A DNA stretch of 64,000 bases from Charina bottae (taxonomy: Eukaryota; Chordata; Lepidosauria; Squamata; Charinaidae): the NCBI GenBank assembly GCA_023362775.1, contig JALMGJ010000006.1:8269001-8333000 (forward strand). Reading direction: 5' to 3'. The notes below the pieces were generated by a model, which saw only the letters and a list, made by a program, of their open reading frames with translations, did no database searches and was not told where the DNA came from. The translations under genes were made by a program, and so were the position numbers. Positions 32,395 through 44,545 of this stretch are shown piece after piece. Position 1 is the stretch's first letter. Every line of letters starts with the position of its first letter.

Positions 32395-32640
32395 GAGGGC
32401 TTAGAAAGGAGCACCCAAAAGCATTTTGAGGCTCTGCCCAACTTCCTCTTATATAGGGAATTTTCCTCGGGAATTTTTCCGGATTGTTTTTCTCCACGCC
32501 TTTTCAAATTAGATCTTTCTTTTGCCAGATTCCCTCTCCTCTCCCAACAAATTTAGTCTTATCCGGTTCAGTTTTCAAAAAGTGACCTTGCTGATGGTCA
32601 GACAGACAGACTCCTGATCCCCTTTCCATGATTTTTTCCA
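32395..32640. repeat. Unclassified dispersed repeat, copy 1
   Basis: CTGCCCAACTTCCTCTTATA, GGAATTTTTCC and GGTCAGACAGACAGACTCCTGATCC align in order with 35218-35425. It has no known domain, tail or inverted repeat. Confidence 0.45.
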
Positions 32641-32649
32641 GCATTCCAT

Positions 32650-33004
32650 GAACTGAAAAAAGAGAAAAAAATAACACATACAATGAAATTGGCAGGAAAC
32701 AATATGCAGCAGATTGAAATACAGATCAGTTGAATAATTGGTTGGATGAAATAGCAACTAGCTCTAATTTGCATTAAGGGGCCTGACCCAGAACGTTTTC
32801 TCAAGCAAAGCTGAGGCTGAACCCTGAAAAATGTAAATTAACAATTTGGAAAAAGGTCACCAGACATGCATTTTCCTTCTTTCTGCAATCCACACTATCC
32901 CCACACACTTACCTATTTATGAAACAGCCTATTCTGCCTCTCACATATATTGCATTTTTAATATTTTGCATAAAAAGACCTACGAAATACTTGCAATAAC
33001 CTGA
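32650..33004. other. No feature recognised
   Basis: AT-rich unique-looking sequence. Confidence 0.5.
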
Positions 33005-33133
33005 TACAGCTAGTCCTCACTTGATGACCACCACAAAAGGTTGTAAAATCGGGTCGGATTTGCTTAATGACCGCTTCGCTTAGCAACCGAAATTCCGGTC
33101 CCAGTTGTGGTCGTTAAGCGAGGACTACCTGTA
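33005..33133. mobile_element. Tigger/pogo-like MITE, short copy 1
   Basis: Inverted ends TACAGCTAGTCCTCACTT and AAGCGAGGACTACCTGTA, each with a terminal TA. The interior includes GGTTGTAAAATCGGGTCGG. It is a deletion derivative of the ~390-bp copies at 41873 and 46230. Confidence 0.8.
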
Positions 33134-34022
33134 ATGTTGATTACGCTTGTATATTGATAGAAGTTGCTAGGTACTACTTATCTAAAGAGGCCCAATAAAC
33201 AATTTTGCCCTATACAACTGTGTCCAGTCCACCTATACTATAATAGTTCCCTGGGGAGAGATCTCTTATTTTAAACCTGTAGGAGGGAGGATGAATATGG
33301 GTAAAAGAAATAAAAGAATCGTACTACATTCTGAGCTTTCTAAACAATTGGGACCTGGGCTGTCTTTTCTAAGATGGAGAGCTGCGAATTGCAATTGCCT
33401 CTTCTAATTCCCTTCACTCCAAGTTTCTCCATCTATGCTTAACTAGTAAATTTGTAAATGCAAATCTTACACAAAACGAGAGGGAACCAAGGGTCTCTGA
33501 GCCTTCATAATGTCTTACTAAACAGGAAAAAAAAAGGGGTGTGCATAATGCGTTCACATCCTGTGGAGCTGGAAAATGGGAATCAAGACGTCAACATTAA
33601 ATTAAATAGTCACCTGCTAAGCTTGGATGGTAGAGCAGCATAATTCAGAAAGATATGATGCATCATGTAGCCAAGCAGTGCATCTAAAACTTCTGCTAGG
33701 TGAAACAAACGTGAATAGCAATGTCCCCAGGAATTAAAAGTCATCAACTGGATTCACCGAACACGCGAACGTCCAAAACCAATTTAACAAAGCTCAGTAG
33801 CTGCAGTCACACGACACGCTATTCCCACACCCCCCAAATAAACCATATTGTTTAATATGTCAACTTGGCTCACACATATTAAGACAGTGGGTGGGTAAAA
33901 GAATAGCAGTCTGTGTACAAAGAGGCAGTGCTTCAACTGTGTGGTCATAATCGCTATTTTGACTTTTTTCACTCCTCTTGAGGATGCTGCTGACCACAAC
34001 TATCCAACCCCAATTTAGCTTA
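33134..34022. other. No feature recognised
   Basis: Unique-looking sequence. No coding signal. Confidence 0.5.
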
Positions 34023-34030
34023 GTCTAGTG

Positions 34031-34150
34031 CAGTGTTTCTCAAACTTGGCAACTTTAAGACATGTGGACTTCAACTCCCAGAATGCTGGCTGGGGAATTC
34101 TGGGAGTTGAAGTCCACATGTCTTAAAGTTGCCAAATTTGAGAAACACCA
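34031..34150. mobile_element. Hairpin hAT-like MITE (CAGTGTTT family), copy 2
   Basis: CAGTGTTTCTCAAACTTGGC ... GTTTGAGAAACACCA, almost perfect palindrome. Flanks GTCTAGTG (34023-34030) and GTCTAGCA (34151-34158) agree at 6 of 8 with a CTAG core. Confidence 0.82.
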
Positions 34151-34158
34151 GTCTAGCA

Positions 34159-35116
34159 TGTTGTGTGAATCTAACCAATCATACATGCAGGTTCTAATGA
34201 CATCACAAGGGACAATTCAACTCTTCATTTCCCCATCCTTCAGCTTTTCTCCTGAACTGTACATCCATTGGGTAAGAAATTATTGGCCTGAGTAAGACCT
34301 GCTTAATTTGATTCATCATAGTTCAACCACAGCTACCATAAAGCATTGTGGATCTTCAGTGGGAGTGCAATTCCATATCAGCTTGACTGAAATAATCCAA
34401 TGTGTAAATTGCTTAGTTAATAGAAATTGTTTGCTCACCAGACTTAATGGTTCATGTCTCAATTGACTTGAATTTTTATAATATCTTAACATGCTTGCTG
34501 AATTAACCTACTTTCTGTGTTTGAATAATCCATGGAACCACATGCTCTGGGTTCACAAAACATGCTAGGTCACCCAACCCCTCAACCCAAACAAAGAAAC
34601 ACTAACCAAATTTTAAAATAAAGCACATTTTACTCAGTATGCAAATAGAGGCAGTACAGGTCTTTAGCTGACTTGGTTAAGCAAGTGGTCTGTTGTGTGG
34701 TGCAAACACAGCAGATTTCATGCAAATATAATACAGATCCTGAGAAATCTGTCAGCAGTTCCAGTTATATTAGGGGTCAACATTTTTTTCTGGGCTTGGG
34801 CACCATTGCCCAGTGCCATCCCTGACCCTAAAAAAAATGCAGGAATATTTTGGCTATGTTGTGCAAGATTTCATGCCAAATTGCCCGAGTCTCATGCACT
34901 TCCTAATGAAAACCACAGAGATGAGATAATCCCTAAATGTCTACTTTCCTGGACATTGGCAATCTTCCTTTAACTCTCATAATGCATCTCTTCTTGGAAG
35001 TGCAACAGCCAAAGTAGATCCATTTTACAAGGCAGAGAAAGCAGTGTTTCTGTTTTGGTGTGTATTTGTACACTGGGAAGTACAGGGCAGTCTACACATG
35101 GTCTTTCTGATCAGGT
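34159..35116. other. No gene recognised
   Basis: Unique-looking DNA. No domain in any frame. Confidence 0.45.
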
Positions 35117-35202
35117 GACCAGGAAGGAAGAGGGAGGGGCCTTACAATGAAGCAATCATGACCAGGAAGGAAGAGGGAGGGGCCTTACAATGAAGCAATC
35201 AT
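35117..35202. repeat. 43-bp tandem duplication
   Basis: Two identical 43-bp units beginning GACCAGGAAGGAAGAGGGAG at 35117 and 35160. The identity suggests a recent duplication or an assembly artefact. Confidence 0.9.
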
Positions 35203-35217
35203 GAACATTAGAAGCGT

Positions 35218-35425
35218 CTGCCCAATTGCCTCTCCCATAGGAATGCATGAGGAAAATATTCTGGGAACCTTTTTCTCCATAGTTTCTGTCTGGATCTGGC
35301 CTATTTCCAAATATGATCTCTCTCTTTATAGCTTCTCCCACCACACCAAATTTGGTCCCATTCTGTTTGGTTTTGGGAGAATCGTCCTGATGCTCGACAG
35401 ATGGACAGAGTCTTGTCCATCATTA
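35218..35425. repeat. Unclassified dispersed repeat, copy 2
   Basis: CTGCCCAATTGCCTCTCCCA, TTTTTCTCC, AAATTTGGTCCCATTCTGTT and CGACAGATGGACAGAGTC align with 32395-32640 in the same order. Confidence 0.45.
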
Positions 35426-36452
35426 TGTAAATTAGTTCTAACATGCCACTGGGTCGAGAAAGAACAAAACCGGATATAGAGCTCCCATCTTATTGCCTTT
35501 TTAAAAACTCCCATGAGTCATTTCACTCTGCCCTAGAATGTTTTATTCTTTTGAAAGGGATGAAAAGTCTCCCACCCTTGGTCTCTATTGGAGGTTTTAA
35601 CGTGCCCTTTAAAGGATTAAAAATAAATAAATAACATGACAAAGAAATCTGCTTGCTTTACACGTATGGATTCTGTATTTGGCAGTGGCATAAATTAGAT
35701 TTATCGGAAAGGTAGCAACAAATAGGGTAATTTAATGCAAGAGTTTTATGCTTGCTGTGGGAAAGAGTTCTCCCACTGTTTCATCCATAAAAGGGAAGTT
35801 TCTAGATCTCTTAATCCTTGTCCCTTAGTTACCACGACTGCTTGCCATATGCGTCTTGTATTACACAGAGGGAGAGCAGGGGCCGTGGGTGGTAAAAAGG
35901 GCGAAACTGGTCCAAATGGCAGCTTTTATTCTTAAGCGCATGTTCTGGCAAAGGAGCTAAAAGGTATAGCACTCAGGACATGTAGAAGAATGCAACGTCC
36001 TATAATTTACTCCCCAGTAGTTTGTGCTTCCTTAAATCTTTAAGAGCCAGCTCACCCTGTTATTAAATAAAAAGTTTTAAAAATATGTGTGTTGGGGGAA
36101 AAGTTGCTATGACAACAGGCAGACCACAGGATGCTGATATTGGTGGGCTGAGAAATTAGCTAAGCTCGCGTTGGGAATAATCAAGTGGGGCGGGGGGAGA
36201 CAAACTTGGATAAACTCATGTAATTCTATCAATGTCTCCCCATGATGCTATACGCGGTCTTGATAGGAAGGTCCGATTCATAGACTGTGTTATCTCATTG
36301 ATCTTTTGGCATACCCTGATAGATCATTTTGCTCCTGACGGACCAATCTTTTAAACTGGTTCCAGCCCATGAAGAACACCAAAATCTGAATGCAAATAAC
36401 TGCATGCAAATAAGTGAACCAGGAGTCAGCTGCAAGAAAGAGCAGATATGCC
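35426..36452. other. No feature recognised
   Basis: Unique-looking sequence. No coding or mobile signal. Confidence 0.5.
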
Positions 36453-36777
36453 CTTTGGAACTTTCTACCCCCGGAGGTGAGGCTGGCCCCATCGCTCCCG
36501 GCCTTCCGGAAGAACTTAAAGACCTGGTTCTTCCGCCTCGCCTGGGATGGGAAGGGTAACAGCTCCTCCTGGGGATGGCTGGTCCCATAGAGCCCTTTTA
36601 AGAACAATTTTATTGCCTCTTGGATTTTATCTTTAATTTATTTGTATTTATATGTATATGTATTATATTTTTACTTATTTTAATTATTGACTCTGTAAAC
36701 CGGCCAGCGTCCCCTTTGGTGGAGATGGGGCGGTGATATAAATTGAATTATAAATGAATGAATGAATGAATGAATGG
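36453..36777 (+). mobile_element. L2-clade LINE 3' end
   Basis: TTTCTACCCCCGGAGGTGAG to CTCCTGGGGATGGCTGGT (L2 ORF2 end), then 3' UTR CTGTAAACCGGCCAG, GGAGATGGGGCGG and a (GAAT)n tail. Confidence 0.88.
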
Positions 36778-36788
36778 ATACCCTAAAG

Positions 36789-36923
36789 CAGGGTTTCTCA
36801 ACCTCAGCCATTTTAAGATGTGTGGACTTCAACTTCCAGAATACTCCAGCCAGCATTGCTGGCTGGAGTATTCTGGGAGTTGAAGTCCACACATCTTAAA
36901 ATGGCTGAGGTTGAGGAACCCTG
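36789..36923. mobile_element. Hairpin hAT-like MITE (CAGGGTTT subfamily)
   Basis: CAGGGTTTCTCAACCTCAGC ... GAGGTTGAGGAACCCTG, 135-bp palindrome. Flanks CCCTAAAG (36781-36788) and CCCTAAAT (36924-36931) match at 7 of 8. It sits just after the L2 tail. Confidence 0.87.
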
Positions 36924-37049
36924 CCCTAAATAGTTCAGACTGGTGGAACTGCAAAAGATGATAAGGGAAGTAAAACTGATCAGGGGGTTGGTTTGAGGTA
37001 GGTGATCTTTAAGCAAGACATTGCTCTCTCAGCCTTGCTATGGGGAGGG

Positions 37050-37150
37050 CTCTTGTCAAACTTGGTCGATCTCCAAAAACCTAATCAGGCTCAGACCTGC
37101 TTAGTACTTAGATGGAGACCATCAGGTGAACCCAGGATTGTCCAGCATAC
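37050..37150 (+). repeat. 5S rRNA-derived sequence (pseudogene or SINE3)
   Basis: TCGATCTCC...CTAATCAGGCTCAGACC then TTAGTACTTAGATGGAGACC align with the 3' two thirds of vertebrate 5S rRNA, including the internal control region. Substitutions and indels rule out a working gene. It may be the head of a 5S-derived SINE. Confidence 0.65.
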
Positions 37151-37836
37151 TGGGAAGACAGGAAAAAATGGGCACACCCCATTCTGTGTTGTTGCCAAGA
37201 GAATTCCACAGATACATCCATGAGGTCGTCAGTAGTCAAGCCTGAGCTGAAGGAAGATTCACCTTTGTTATACCCCTCCCAACGAGATTTTGATGATCTT
37301 CCATATCTTCTGTCCTTTCCATGAGGGATGAAGTGGTATTAGTATTTCTATTTGGTATCCCCTTATATCTATGTGCAGTATATTTCTCCCCACAACTACC
37401 ATTCTATGAAATTGCTTGTGCTAAGAGAGAATGACTAGCTTAAAAACATATAGGATATTAAGATGTCAGAAACATTTTAGATCTGCTGTATTTATTCAGG
37501 CGAACTTATTCAGCAAATTTATAATGGCAAATTCAAACATTAGCCTTGTATGCACTTTATATACAGTATGCAGAAAGACAGGAAAGTCCATCTCTCATGT
37601 ATCCATTTGATTCAAAACTCAGCTATGCCCATCTTCTGTTCCTGCAGAATCTTATAGGTTATGTTCTCACACACTCTTAACCAGGTCAGGTAAAGACCTA
37701 TGAGCTGCTTTCAAATAACCTCCAAAGCTTGGTTAATATTAACTGTTGATGGCTTAGTATGCTGCATGAACCCAGACCAGTGGGTTATACTTGAGGGTGC
37801 AATGCATTGTACAAACCCAGAAAACAGATTGATTTA
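37151..37836. other. No feature recognised
   Basis: Unique-looking sequence up to the SINE duplication. Confidence 0.45.
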
Positions 37837-37849
37837 GTAACCGGGTTAA

Positions 37850-38080
37850 GAGCCAGTTTGGTGTAGTGGTTAAGGCATCAGGCTAGAAACTGGGAGACCA
37901 TGAGTTCTAGTCCCGCCTTAGGCACAAAGTCAGCTGGGTGACCTTGGGCCAGTCACTCTCTCTCAGCTCTAGGAAGGTGGCAATGGCAAACCACTTCTGA
38001 AAAACCTTGCCAAGAAAACTGCAGGGACTTGTCCAGACAGTCTCCAAGAATCGGACACGATTGAACAGATTAAAAAAAAA
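37850..38080 (+). mobile_element. tRNA-headed SINE (GAGCCAGTTTGG type)
   Basis: Head GAGCCAGTTTGGTGTAGTGG with AGTTCTAGTCCC as B box. The body includes GTGACCTTGGGCCAGTCAC. The 3' end GAATCGGACACGATTGAAC resembles the BovB tail. Flanks GTAACCGGGTTAA (37837-37849) and GTAATCAGGTTAA (38081-38093) agree at 11 of 13. Confidence 0.88.
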
Positions 38081-38093
38081 GTAATCAGGTTAA

Positions 38094-38732
38094 ATGTGTT
38101 TCATGAACATATCCACTCAATCTGTGGGTGCATATCATACATATGAGGAATTGTTACCTTCTCAAAACTAGCATCAAAATGTCTGTTATGAATTGACTTG
38201 ATTTTTGTCAGAAATAATATACAATTGCCTATCAATCAGCATGCACACCTTCCAAATATTCTGACAGTGTTCTTGGATCAAGACATGTACAAGCTCCATT
38301 TAGAAATGCATAGGTTTTAAAAATCAAAATACACTTGGGAGTGGAACTTTTTCAGAGAGTTTGTATAGTTTCAGAGAACATTGGTCTAGAAATGTTTATT
38401 TGAACAAGAGTTTGAATACAACATTCCCTGCAGGTTTTTCCAATAATTAAGTATCTCAGGGACTGGCATGGAAGGAAGAAAGAATGGCTGAATGGCTGAA
38501 TGTAGAAAAGTGATGTAAGGAAGAGAATGATTAATCCATTCTTGCTGGAAGTAAGCCCCATGGCTCCCTATGCAATGGGAAACCTCACTGTGCAATTCAA
38601 AGAGCAATTGCAGGAATTAAAAAAAATGTTGAAGGAGCTTATATTGCTATATTTCTCCCCATGTTTATATATGTCGATGCAGAAAAGCTAGAGTAAACTA
38701 GGTGGTCCCAAATGCAAACCAACAAGCCAGAA
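38094..38732. other. No feature recognised
   Basis: Unique-looking sequence. Confidence 0.5.
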
Positions 38733-39430
38733 AATTTATTTATTTATTTATTCATGGTTCAATTTATATTTACCGCACCATCTCCCCACAGGGGGACTCT
38801 GGGCGGTTTACAAAAATCGGGAATTAAAATTCAGCAGTTAAAACAACATATATTACTACATAATACAATAGTAATTGACTAAATATAAAATCCAAGATGT
38901 GATGGGTTGATGTTTAAAAGGGCACTATGGCACCAGCCATCCCCAAGAGGAACTGTTCCTCCCCTCCTCCCACGCAAGGCGGCAGAACCAGGTCTTTAAG
39001 TTCTTTCTGAAGGCCGGGAGTGATGGGGCCTGCCTCACCTCTGGGGTTAGCATATTCCAAAGGGTGGGCGCCACTATAGGGAAGGCCCGCTTTCTAGATC
39101 CCATCAGGTGAAATTCCCTTACCGACGGGATCCGCAGCATGCCCTCTCTAAATGATCGAGTGGGACGGTTCGATGTTATGGGGATGAGACGGTCCCTCAG
39201 GTAACCTGGTCCCATGCCATGTAGGGCTTTAAAGGTGATAACCAACACCTTGAATTGGACCTGGAAGCACACAGGTACCCAGTGCAGCTGTCGCAGCAGA
39301 GGTGTCACATGTGCTGATCTTGGCGCACCAATAACTGCGCGGGCAGCCGCATTCTGGACCAGTTGAAGCTTCCAGATACTCTTCAAGGGTAGCCCCATGT
39401 AGAGCGCATTGCAATAGTCTATATGGGAGA
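38733..39430 (-). mobile_element. L2-clade LINE 3' end, uninterrupted
   Basis: An (ATTT)n tail, then the 3' UTR complement (GGGGGACTCTGGGCGGTTTA). The minus-strand frame 38925-39398 encodes MGLPLKSIWKLQLVQNAAAR, YLRDRLIPITSNRPTRSFRE and EVRQAPSLPAFRKN. Its GGCACTATGGC gives the empty site for the LTR at 9381. Confidence 0.92.
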
Positions 39431-39799
39431 TAATATGGGAAATAACATATAATGAATTTTATATGATAAATTATATATTATAATGAATAATAACATATAA
39501 TGAATTTTAAGGAACAAAGGTTGACATTTTTTGCAGCCAGGGACTATCCTTTGTGAAGCTACATTTTATCCTTCGAGACCCAGAGGTCGCAAGGAAGTCA
39601 TATGATTATATGGCCCTTCTCTTTCTTAGGTTGAGGTTGAGTTGAAAAAGTAAAATAGGAGATGTTAACATATCTTTTTTTTATGCTTCAGATTTTTTTT
39701 AAAAAAAAGCCTGAAGTGATACAACTTCAGTTCAGTGGTTTGATCTAGTAGAGCTCTGGAAAAAAAAGGGGGGCTGAGAGCCACAGGTTGCACACCCCT
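39431..39799. other. AT-rich DNA, no gene
   Basis: Contains a small duplication of AACATATAATGAATTTTA (about 39444 and 39488). Otherwise unrecognised. Confidence 0.5.
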
Positions 39800-39858
39800 G
39801 GAGAATTCTGGGAGTTGAAGTCCACACGTCTTAAAGTTGCCAAGGTTGAGAAACACTG
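39800..39858. mobile_element. Half of a hairpin hAT-like MITE
   Basis: GAGAATTCTGGGAGTTGAAG to GAGAAACACTG is one arm of the family at 34031. The preceding TTGCACACCCCTG resembles another hAT terminus. Confidence 0.6.
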
Positions 39859-40102
39859 ATAGAGACACTTGCTGAGTTAAAGTCTGCAGGAGTTGTGAGG
39901 TTTTCTTTTTTTCCTTTTCTCCCATTGTCTTAACTCTCAACTAGCAACTTTACTTTAATCTACATCATAAAAGATCGGTATCTTCTTCTGGAATCATTCT
40001 CTCTTAGACACACTGCTAAGCTACATAAGAAAGTGAAGAGCACATTTTCCACCCTTCCTCTTGACAAAAGATACAAAATAAGTTTTTTAAACAGAGAAAC
40101 AG

Positions 40103-40629
40103 CTACCAAACAGGCTCTCCCAGGAAGATGCAACAGTAAGGATTATGGAGAAAAGGACCCACACACACATTTTTTTTTAATGTAGCAAAAATAATAGAAC
40201 AGAAGCAAAGATAGAAAAAAAGTAAGTAAAGAGAAAAAAAATAAGAAAAACAACAACATACATTTATGCCTTCTGCCCTTTCTATCAAATAATCCTTTCC
40301 CCAACCTCTTTGTCCCTTTTTAATCCCCAAATCCCGAAATCATCAATTCAGTTTTTACTTCTTCTTTCAGCCAAAAGTCCATATAAGGTTTCCAGTCATT
40401 CAAAAAAGTCTTTATTGTTTTTTCTCTGACCAAACTAGTCAGCTTTGCCATTGCCGCAAGTTCAGTTAATTTTACAACCCCATCTTCCACTGCAGGTATT
40501 TCATTGCTTTTCCAACTTTTTGCATACGACAATCTTGCCGTACAAGTGAGTGCAACCTCACGCAGCATTACAGCACCGTCGCTGGTTAGTCTTAACAGGA
40601 AGCAACTGGGAACCGCTTGGCGGCAGACA
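40103..40629 (-). mobile_element. L1 LINE 3' end with ORF2 C-terminus
   Basis: The minus-strand frame ends (stop at 40320-40322) with YAKSWKSNEIPAVEDGVVKL, MAKLTSLVREKTIKTFLNDW and KPYMDFWLKEEVKTE, the characteristic end of vertebrate L1 ORF2. The A-rich 3' UTR extends left. Upstream, the copy is cut by the LTR at 40630. Confidence 0.75.
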
Positions 40630-41288
40630 TGCCTGCCTCTAGATTGGAGGGCTGCAAGGTAATATAGTTGGGAATGCTCTGGAACTGGGCTGCAAGAATG
40701 GAGGTGTGGTCCGCAAATCGCGGTTGGTCCGTTCGCCCAGTGCAATAAGCCAATCACCACACAGAGCAGGAGAATCAAACTCATTTATTCAAGATGTCTG
40801 GAACAAAGGAGGACTCTTCTTCCAAGAAGGAAGAGAGCCCCGAACACAAAGCGAACAGCATTTTTATACAGTTTACAGCGGTTATCACAACGGTTATAAA
40901 ACAACAAAATTCCTTATTGGCTACTTCTTTTAGCATCTGCGCAGTATCTTTACATGTTACATACTATCCCATAATATTCCTTAGCATGTTCCCTGTTTCC
41001 TATAAATGCCACTCTAGGGGTGTGCGTTTTAAGATGCTAATTAGCTAGGGTCATAGCTCCCTGGTTAGGGATGCTTGGTCTGTCACATATACCACCCTAC
41101 TCTCGGCACTTACAGTGAAAGCACAGGCATTTAAGGTCCCGTAACTCAACCCCCTGTCCTCCTCCACCTTCCTCTTGGCACGTACACTGATAACACAGGC
41201 ATCTGGAGTCTGATAACTCATCTTCCTGTGTTTTTCCATTCTCCCTCCTTATATCTCCAGTTTCCCATCTCTCAGAGGTCACGTCACA
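40630..41288 (-). mobile_element. Candidate solo LTR (659 bp)
   Basis: TGCCTGCC...GTCACA on the plus strand (TG...CA), with flanks AGACA (40625-40629) and AGACG (41289-41293). On the minus strand a TATAAAA box (near 40860), AATAAA (near 40778) and a GT-rich region lie in LTR order. No internal retroviral genes. Confidence 0.55.
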
Positions 41289-41353
41289 AGACGAGTGTTT
41301 GGGTTGGGTGCATTGCTTTCCAGTTCCTTTCTATGGGCCCTGTTCAAAATGAT

Positions 41354-41563
41354 GGTTTTAAGGCATCAGGCTAGAAACTGGGAGACCATGAGTTCTAGTC
41401 CCATCTTAGGCACAAAACCGGCTGGGGAACTTTGGGCCAGTCACTTTCTCTTAGCCCTAGGAAGGAGGCAATGGCAAACCACTTCTGAACCTTGCCAAGA
41501 AAACTGCAGGGACTTGTCCAGGCAGTTGCTGAGAATCGGACATGATTGAACGGAAAAATAAAA
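41354..41563 (+). mobile_element. tRNA-headed SINE, 5'-truncated
   Basis: Matches 37850-38080 from TTAAGGCATCAGGCTAGAAA to GAATCGGACATGATTGAACG. The first ~15 bp of the head are missing. Confidence 0.87.
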
Positions 41564-41872
41564 TGGGACCAGGTTTTTTTTGTGGGGGGAGATAAAAATG
41601 TCCCCCCAAGCTCTCTTGGGTTCTTAAGACCTTATCCAGCATAATATAGTGGGAAAGATGTGGGGTAGAGAGAGGATGATATTTTCCTAGTTAAGAAACA
41701 TTCTCCTGAGAGTGACTTTCCCAGTGTTTGTTTTGTGTTCTTTGGGACCTTGGAAAAATACTTTAAAAAAAATTCCTAGAGTTTGTTTTTGCTATAGTGC
41801 ATTTGAGATCTTGGCACTAATTCCCTTTCCTCTTATTGTTATTTTTTCAAAACTCATTTTAGAAAGACTTCA
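41564..41872. other. No feature recognised
   Basis: Unique-looking sequence. Confidence 0.5.
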
Positions 41873-42265
41873 TACAGGTAGTCCTTGCTTAAAAATCACA
41901 ATTGGGACCAGAATTTTGGTTGCTAAGTGAAGCGGTCATTAAGTGAATCTAACATGATTTTATGATCTTTTTTGTGGTGGGCATTAAGCAAACCACATGG
42001 TTGTTAAGTGAATCATGTGGTTCCCCATTGATTTTGCTTGCCAGAAACCGGCCGGGAAGGTTGAAAATGGCGATCACGTGACCACGGGACACTACGACGG
42101 TCATAAATGTGAACCAGTTGCCAAGCACCCAAATCATGATCACATGACCATGGGGACGCTGCAACGGCCATAAATGTGAGGACCGGTCATAGGTCGGTTT
42201 TTCCAGCACAGTCATAAGTCCGAACCATAACTAAACAAATGGTTGTTAAGCGAGGACTGCCTGTA
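41873..42265. mobile_element. Tigger/pogo-like MITE, full copy
   Basis: Inverted ends TACAGGTAGTCCTTGCTTAA and GTTAAGCGAGGACTGCCTGTA with TA at both ends. The interior has GATCACGTGACCACGGGACA. There is no transposase frame. Confidence 0.88.
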
Positions 42266-43874
42266 CTTTGTGCAGTTTTTAATTGCCTCTCGCATTGGCT
42301 TTTGGCTAGGTTGGTTGGTTGGTTTTATGTCCTTTTTGTTGATCATATTGAGTTGCTATTCTTCTTCTTAAACATGTTTTGTTTTGGTTTTTGGTTTGCA
42401 AATTTCTTAGCTGTCCAGAAGAGATGGTTGATGGGTCCTAGGAAAACATCACAAATAAATCAGCAAGGCAGTGAGTTTATGATTTGATAGAGCAAGGCTG
42501 TTGTCAGATACTTGCATTATTTAGAAATGGGTGGTGGGGGAAAATGCAGTTACACCTAGAGAGGGTGATCAGAATTCCAGACTGGATCTCCAATGCCTGT
42601 ACCACTTCATCTTTGATAAATTTGACTATGAGTTGGCACATTTGTGAAATATCCAACAAGCTCTAATCAAATCCAACATGTCTGTCTTTCTCTCTATTTC
42701 CAGGTTACTAAGATTCTAATGAAAATATGCATTGCTTTTCTTTTCCCTCTAATATTAATAACTGCCCAGTTTGGAAGAGGCGTTAATTGGGAACGACAGG
42801 TCTCAAAATGCCATAGAGCCCGGAAGAGCTGCTGACAAGGAAGATGCATTTCTCATAATGCCCAAATGTCAAAAGAATAATTTGCAGAGAATATTAGGAA
42901 GGGTAAATGAGTTGCAGGGTGCAATGTGAAAATAAGATCAGAGTGCGCTCATCTAAAAATTACACCTGAAGCTTGAGAAGGGAAATGTAAATGAGGTAGC
43001 AGGTGATGCTGCCATTCTGACTGCAACGGGAGAAGGCGATGTGTTGTTTAATTGATAATATAGTGACATCGAACTAGCACAAAATGTTTCTGAGAAAAGA
43101 AGATAAAAGCACAAGATTGCACATGACGGAAGGCGAAAGCAAACACATGCGGCTTCCAAGCGCTTATGACAAGCTGCAAAGCCTGATGTCCCAGGGCTGC
43201 ATGTGACCCCCTCCCAAAGCTTGGGGGGGGCAGCCCCAAAAGCCCTTCCCAATGTTGCTGCTGGAATAGGGAAATTATGAACTGCACGTAGGAAGTAGGG
43301 ATGTGCAGCGTTTCAGCTTCAGTTCCAAACAGTTGCTCCACAGTCTACAGAAGTGTGAACGTAGCCCCTGTCAGCAGTTCTTTAAAGCAGCTGCTTTTTT
43401 ATGGGGTCATGTAGCTGCTTTGAAGAGTGGCAGATATGTGCTTCATTAGTGCACACTATGAAACACCTTTTGGGAAGTGATGCTGAAGCACCATATAGTC
43501 CTAATAGGGAGCAAATATGTTAAATAGGTTTGATTAATGTAATGGGTGGCAATAAAATGCATAGATGGCTGTCTTCTTCTGACCTTGATAATTTGACCCT
43601 ACCTAACGTTTGGCAGGCATTCCTCCTTCAACCTGAAGGTGTTGTGCCCCATGATTCTAATTCCAATGGCAGTCAACACAAGCTTTGGACGCTGCCTAGC
43701 TACTCCCTATCCTGACTTCCTTAATGTGTTGGGTTCAACACAGACCACATTTATACTTGAACATGAGCAGATGCTGTCAGGCTCTTGGTAGCTTACAATT
43801 GAAAGTAATTCTTCCAAGCAAGATTCTCACAGAATCTTCTTTAACAAGATTTATTATGATAGAACGAACAGGGT
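42266..43874. other. No gene recognised
   Basis: 1.6 kb of unique-looking sequence. Short frames only, none with a domain or convincing exon borders. Confidence 0.45.
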
Positions 43875-44310
43875 TCCAGATAGTCCTCGTTACTGATCAC
43901 AATTGGGACTGGCAACTCCATTGCTAAGCAACCCGGTTGTTAAGCAAAACATCATGTGACCATGACAGACTTACGACCTCACTTCTGCCGTGATCGTTAA
44001 GTGAATCACCCATGGTTGTTAAGTGAGGCATCACGTGACTGCAAGTTGCAATTTCACTGCCAACTTCTCCATTGACTCTGCTTGTCAGGAGCTGGCTGTG
44101 AAGTGCGCAAATGGTGATCACATGACCACGGGACACTGCGAAAGTTGTAAATGCATGCTGGTTGCGAAATGCCCAAATCTCGATCACGTGACCACGGGGA
44201 CACTGCAGCGGTTGTAAATGTGAGGACTAGCTGTAAAGTTACTTTTTCAGCACTGTTGTAACTTCAAACGGTAGCTAAACAGGGCAGTCATTAAGTGAGG
44301 ACTACCTGTA
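43875..44310. mobile_element. Tigger/pogo-like MITE, copy 3
   Basis: Ends CCAGATAGTCCTCG and GTGAGGACTACCTGTA. The interior matches 41873-42265, with partial duplication of the GATCACGTGACCACGGG module. Confidence 0.85.
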
Positions 44311-44545
44311 TAAGAATTCCAGCAACTGAATTATTTCCAGCTTAGAAGCAATTTAACTCCATGTATGTCAGGGTGGAGACTGTCTCAGTTCTTTCTAAAC
44401 TTTTTTTTTGGTAACTCAGTGAAAAGGGCAGTTCTTTTCACTGATAATAGAAGATGAAGGTGGCTGCTTACTAAACCACCTCTTGAATCCTTATCAGTCT
44501 GTGAACTGACAATTACAAGTGACTTGCAGAACCTTGTAAATTATG

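Noticed and set aside
37050..37150. Functional 5S rRNA gene
   Set aside because: The 5' third is missing and there are internal substitutions and indels.
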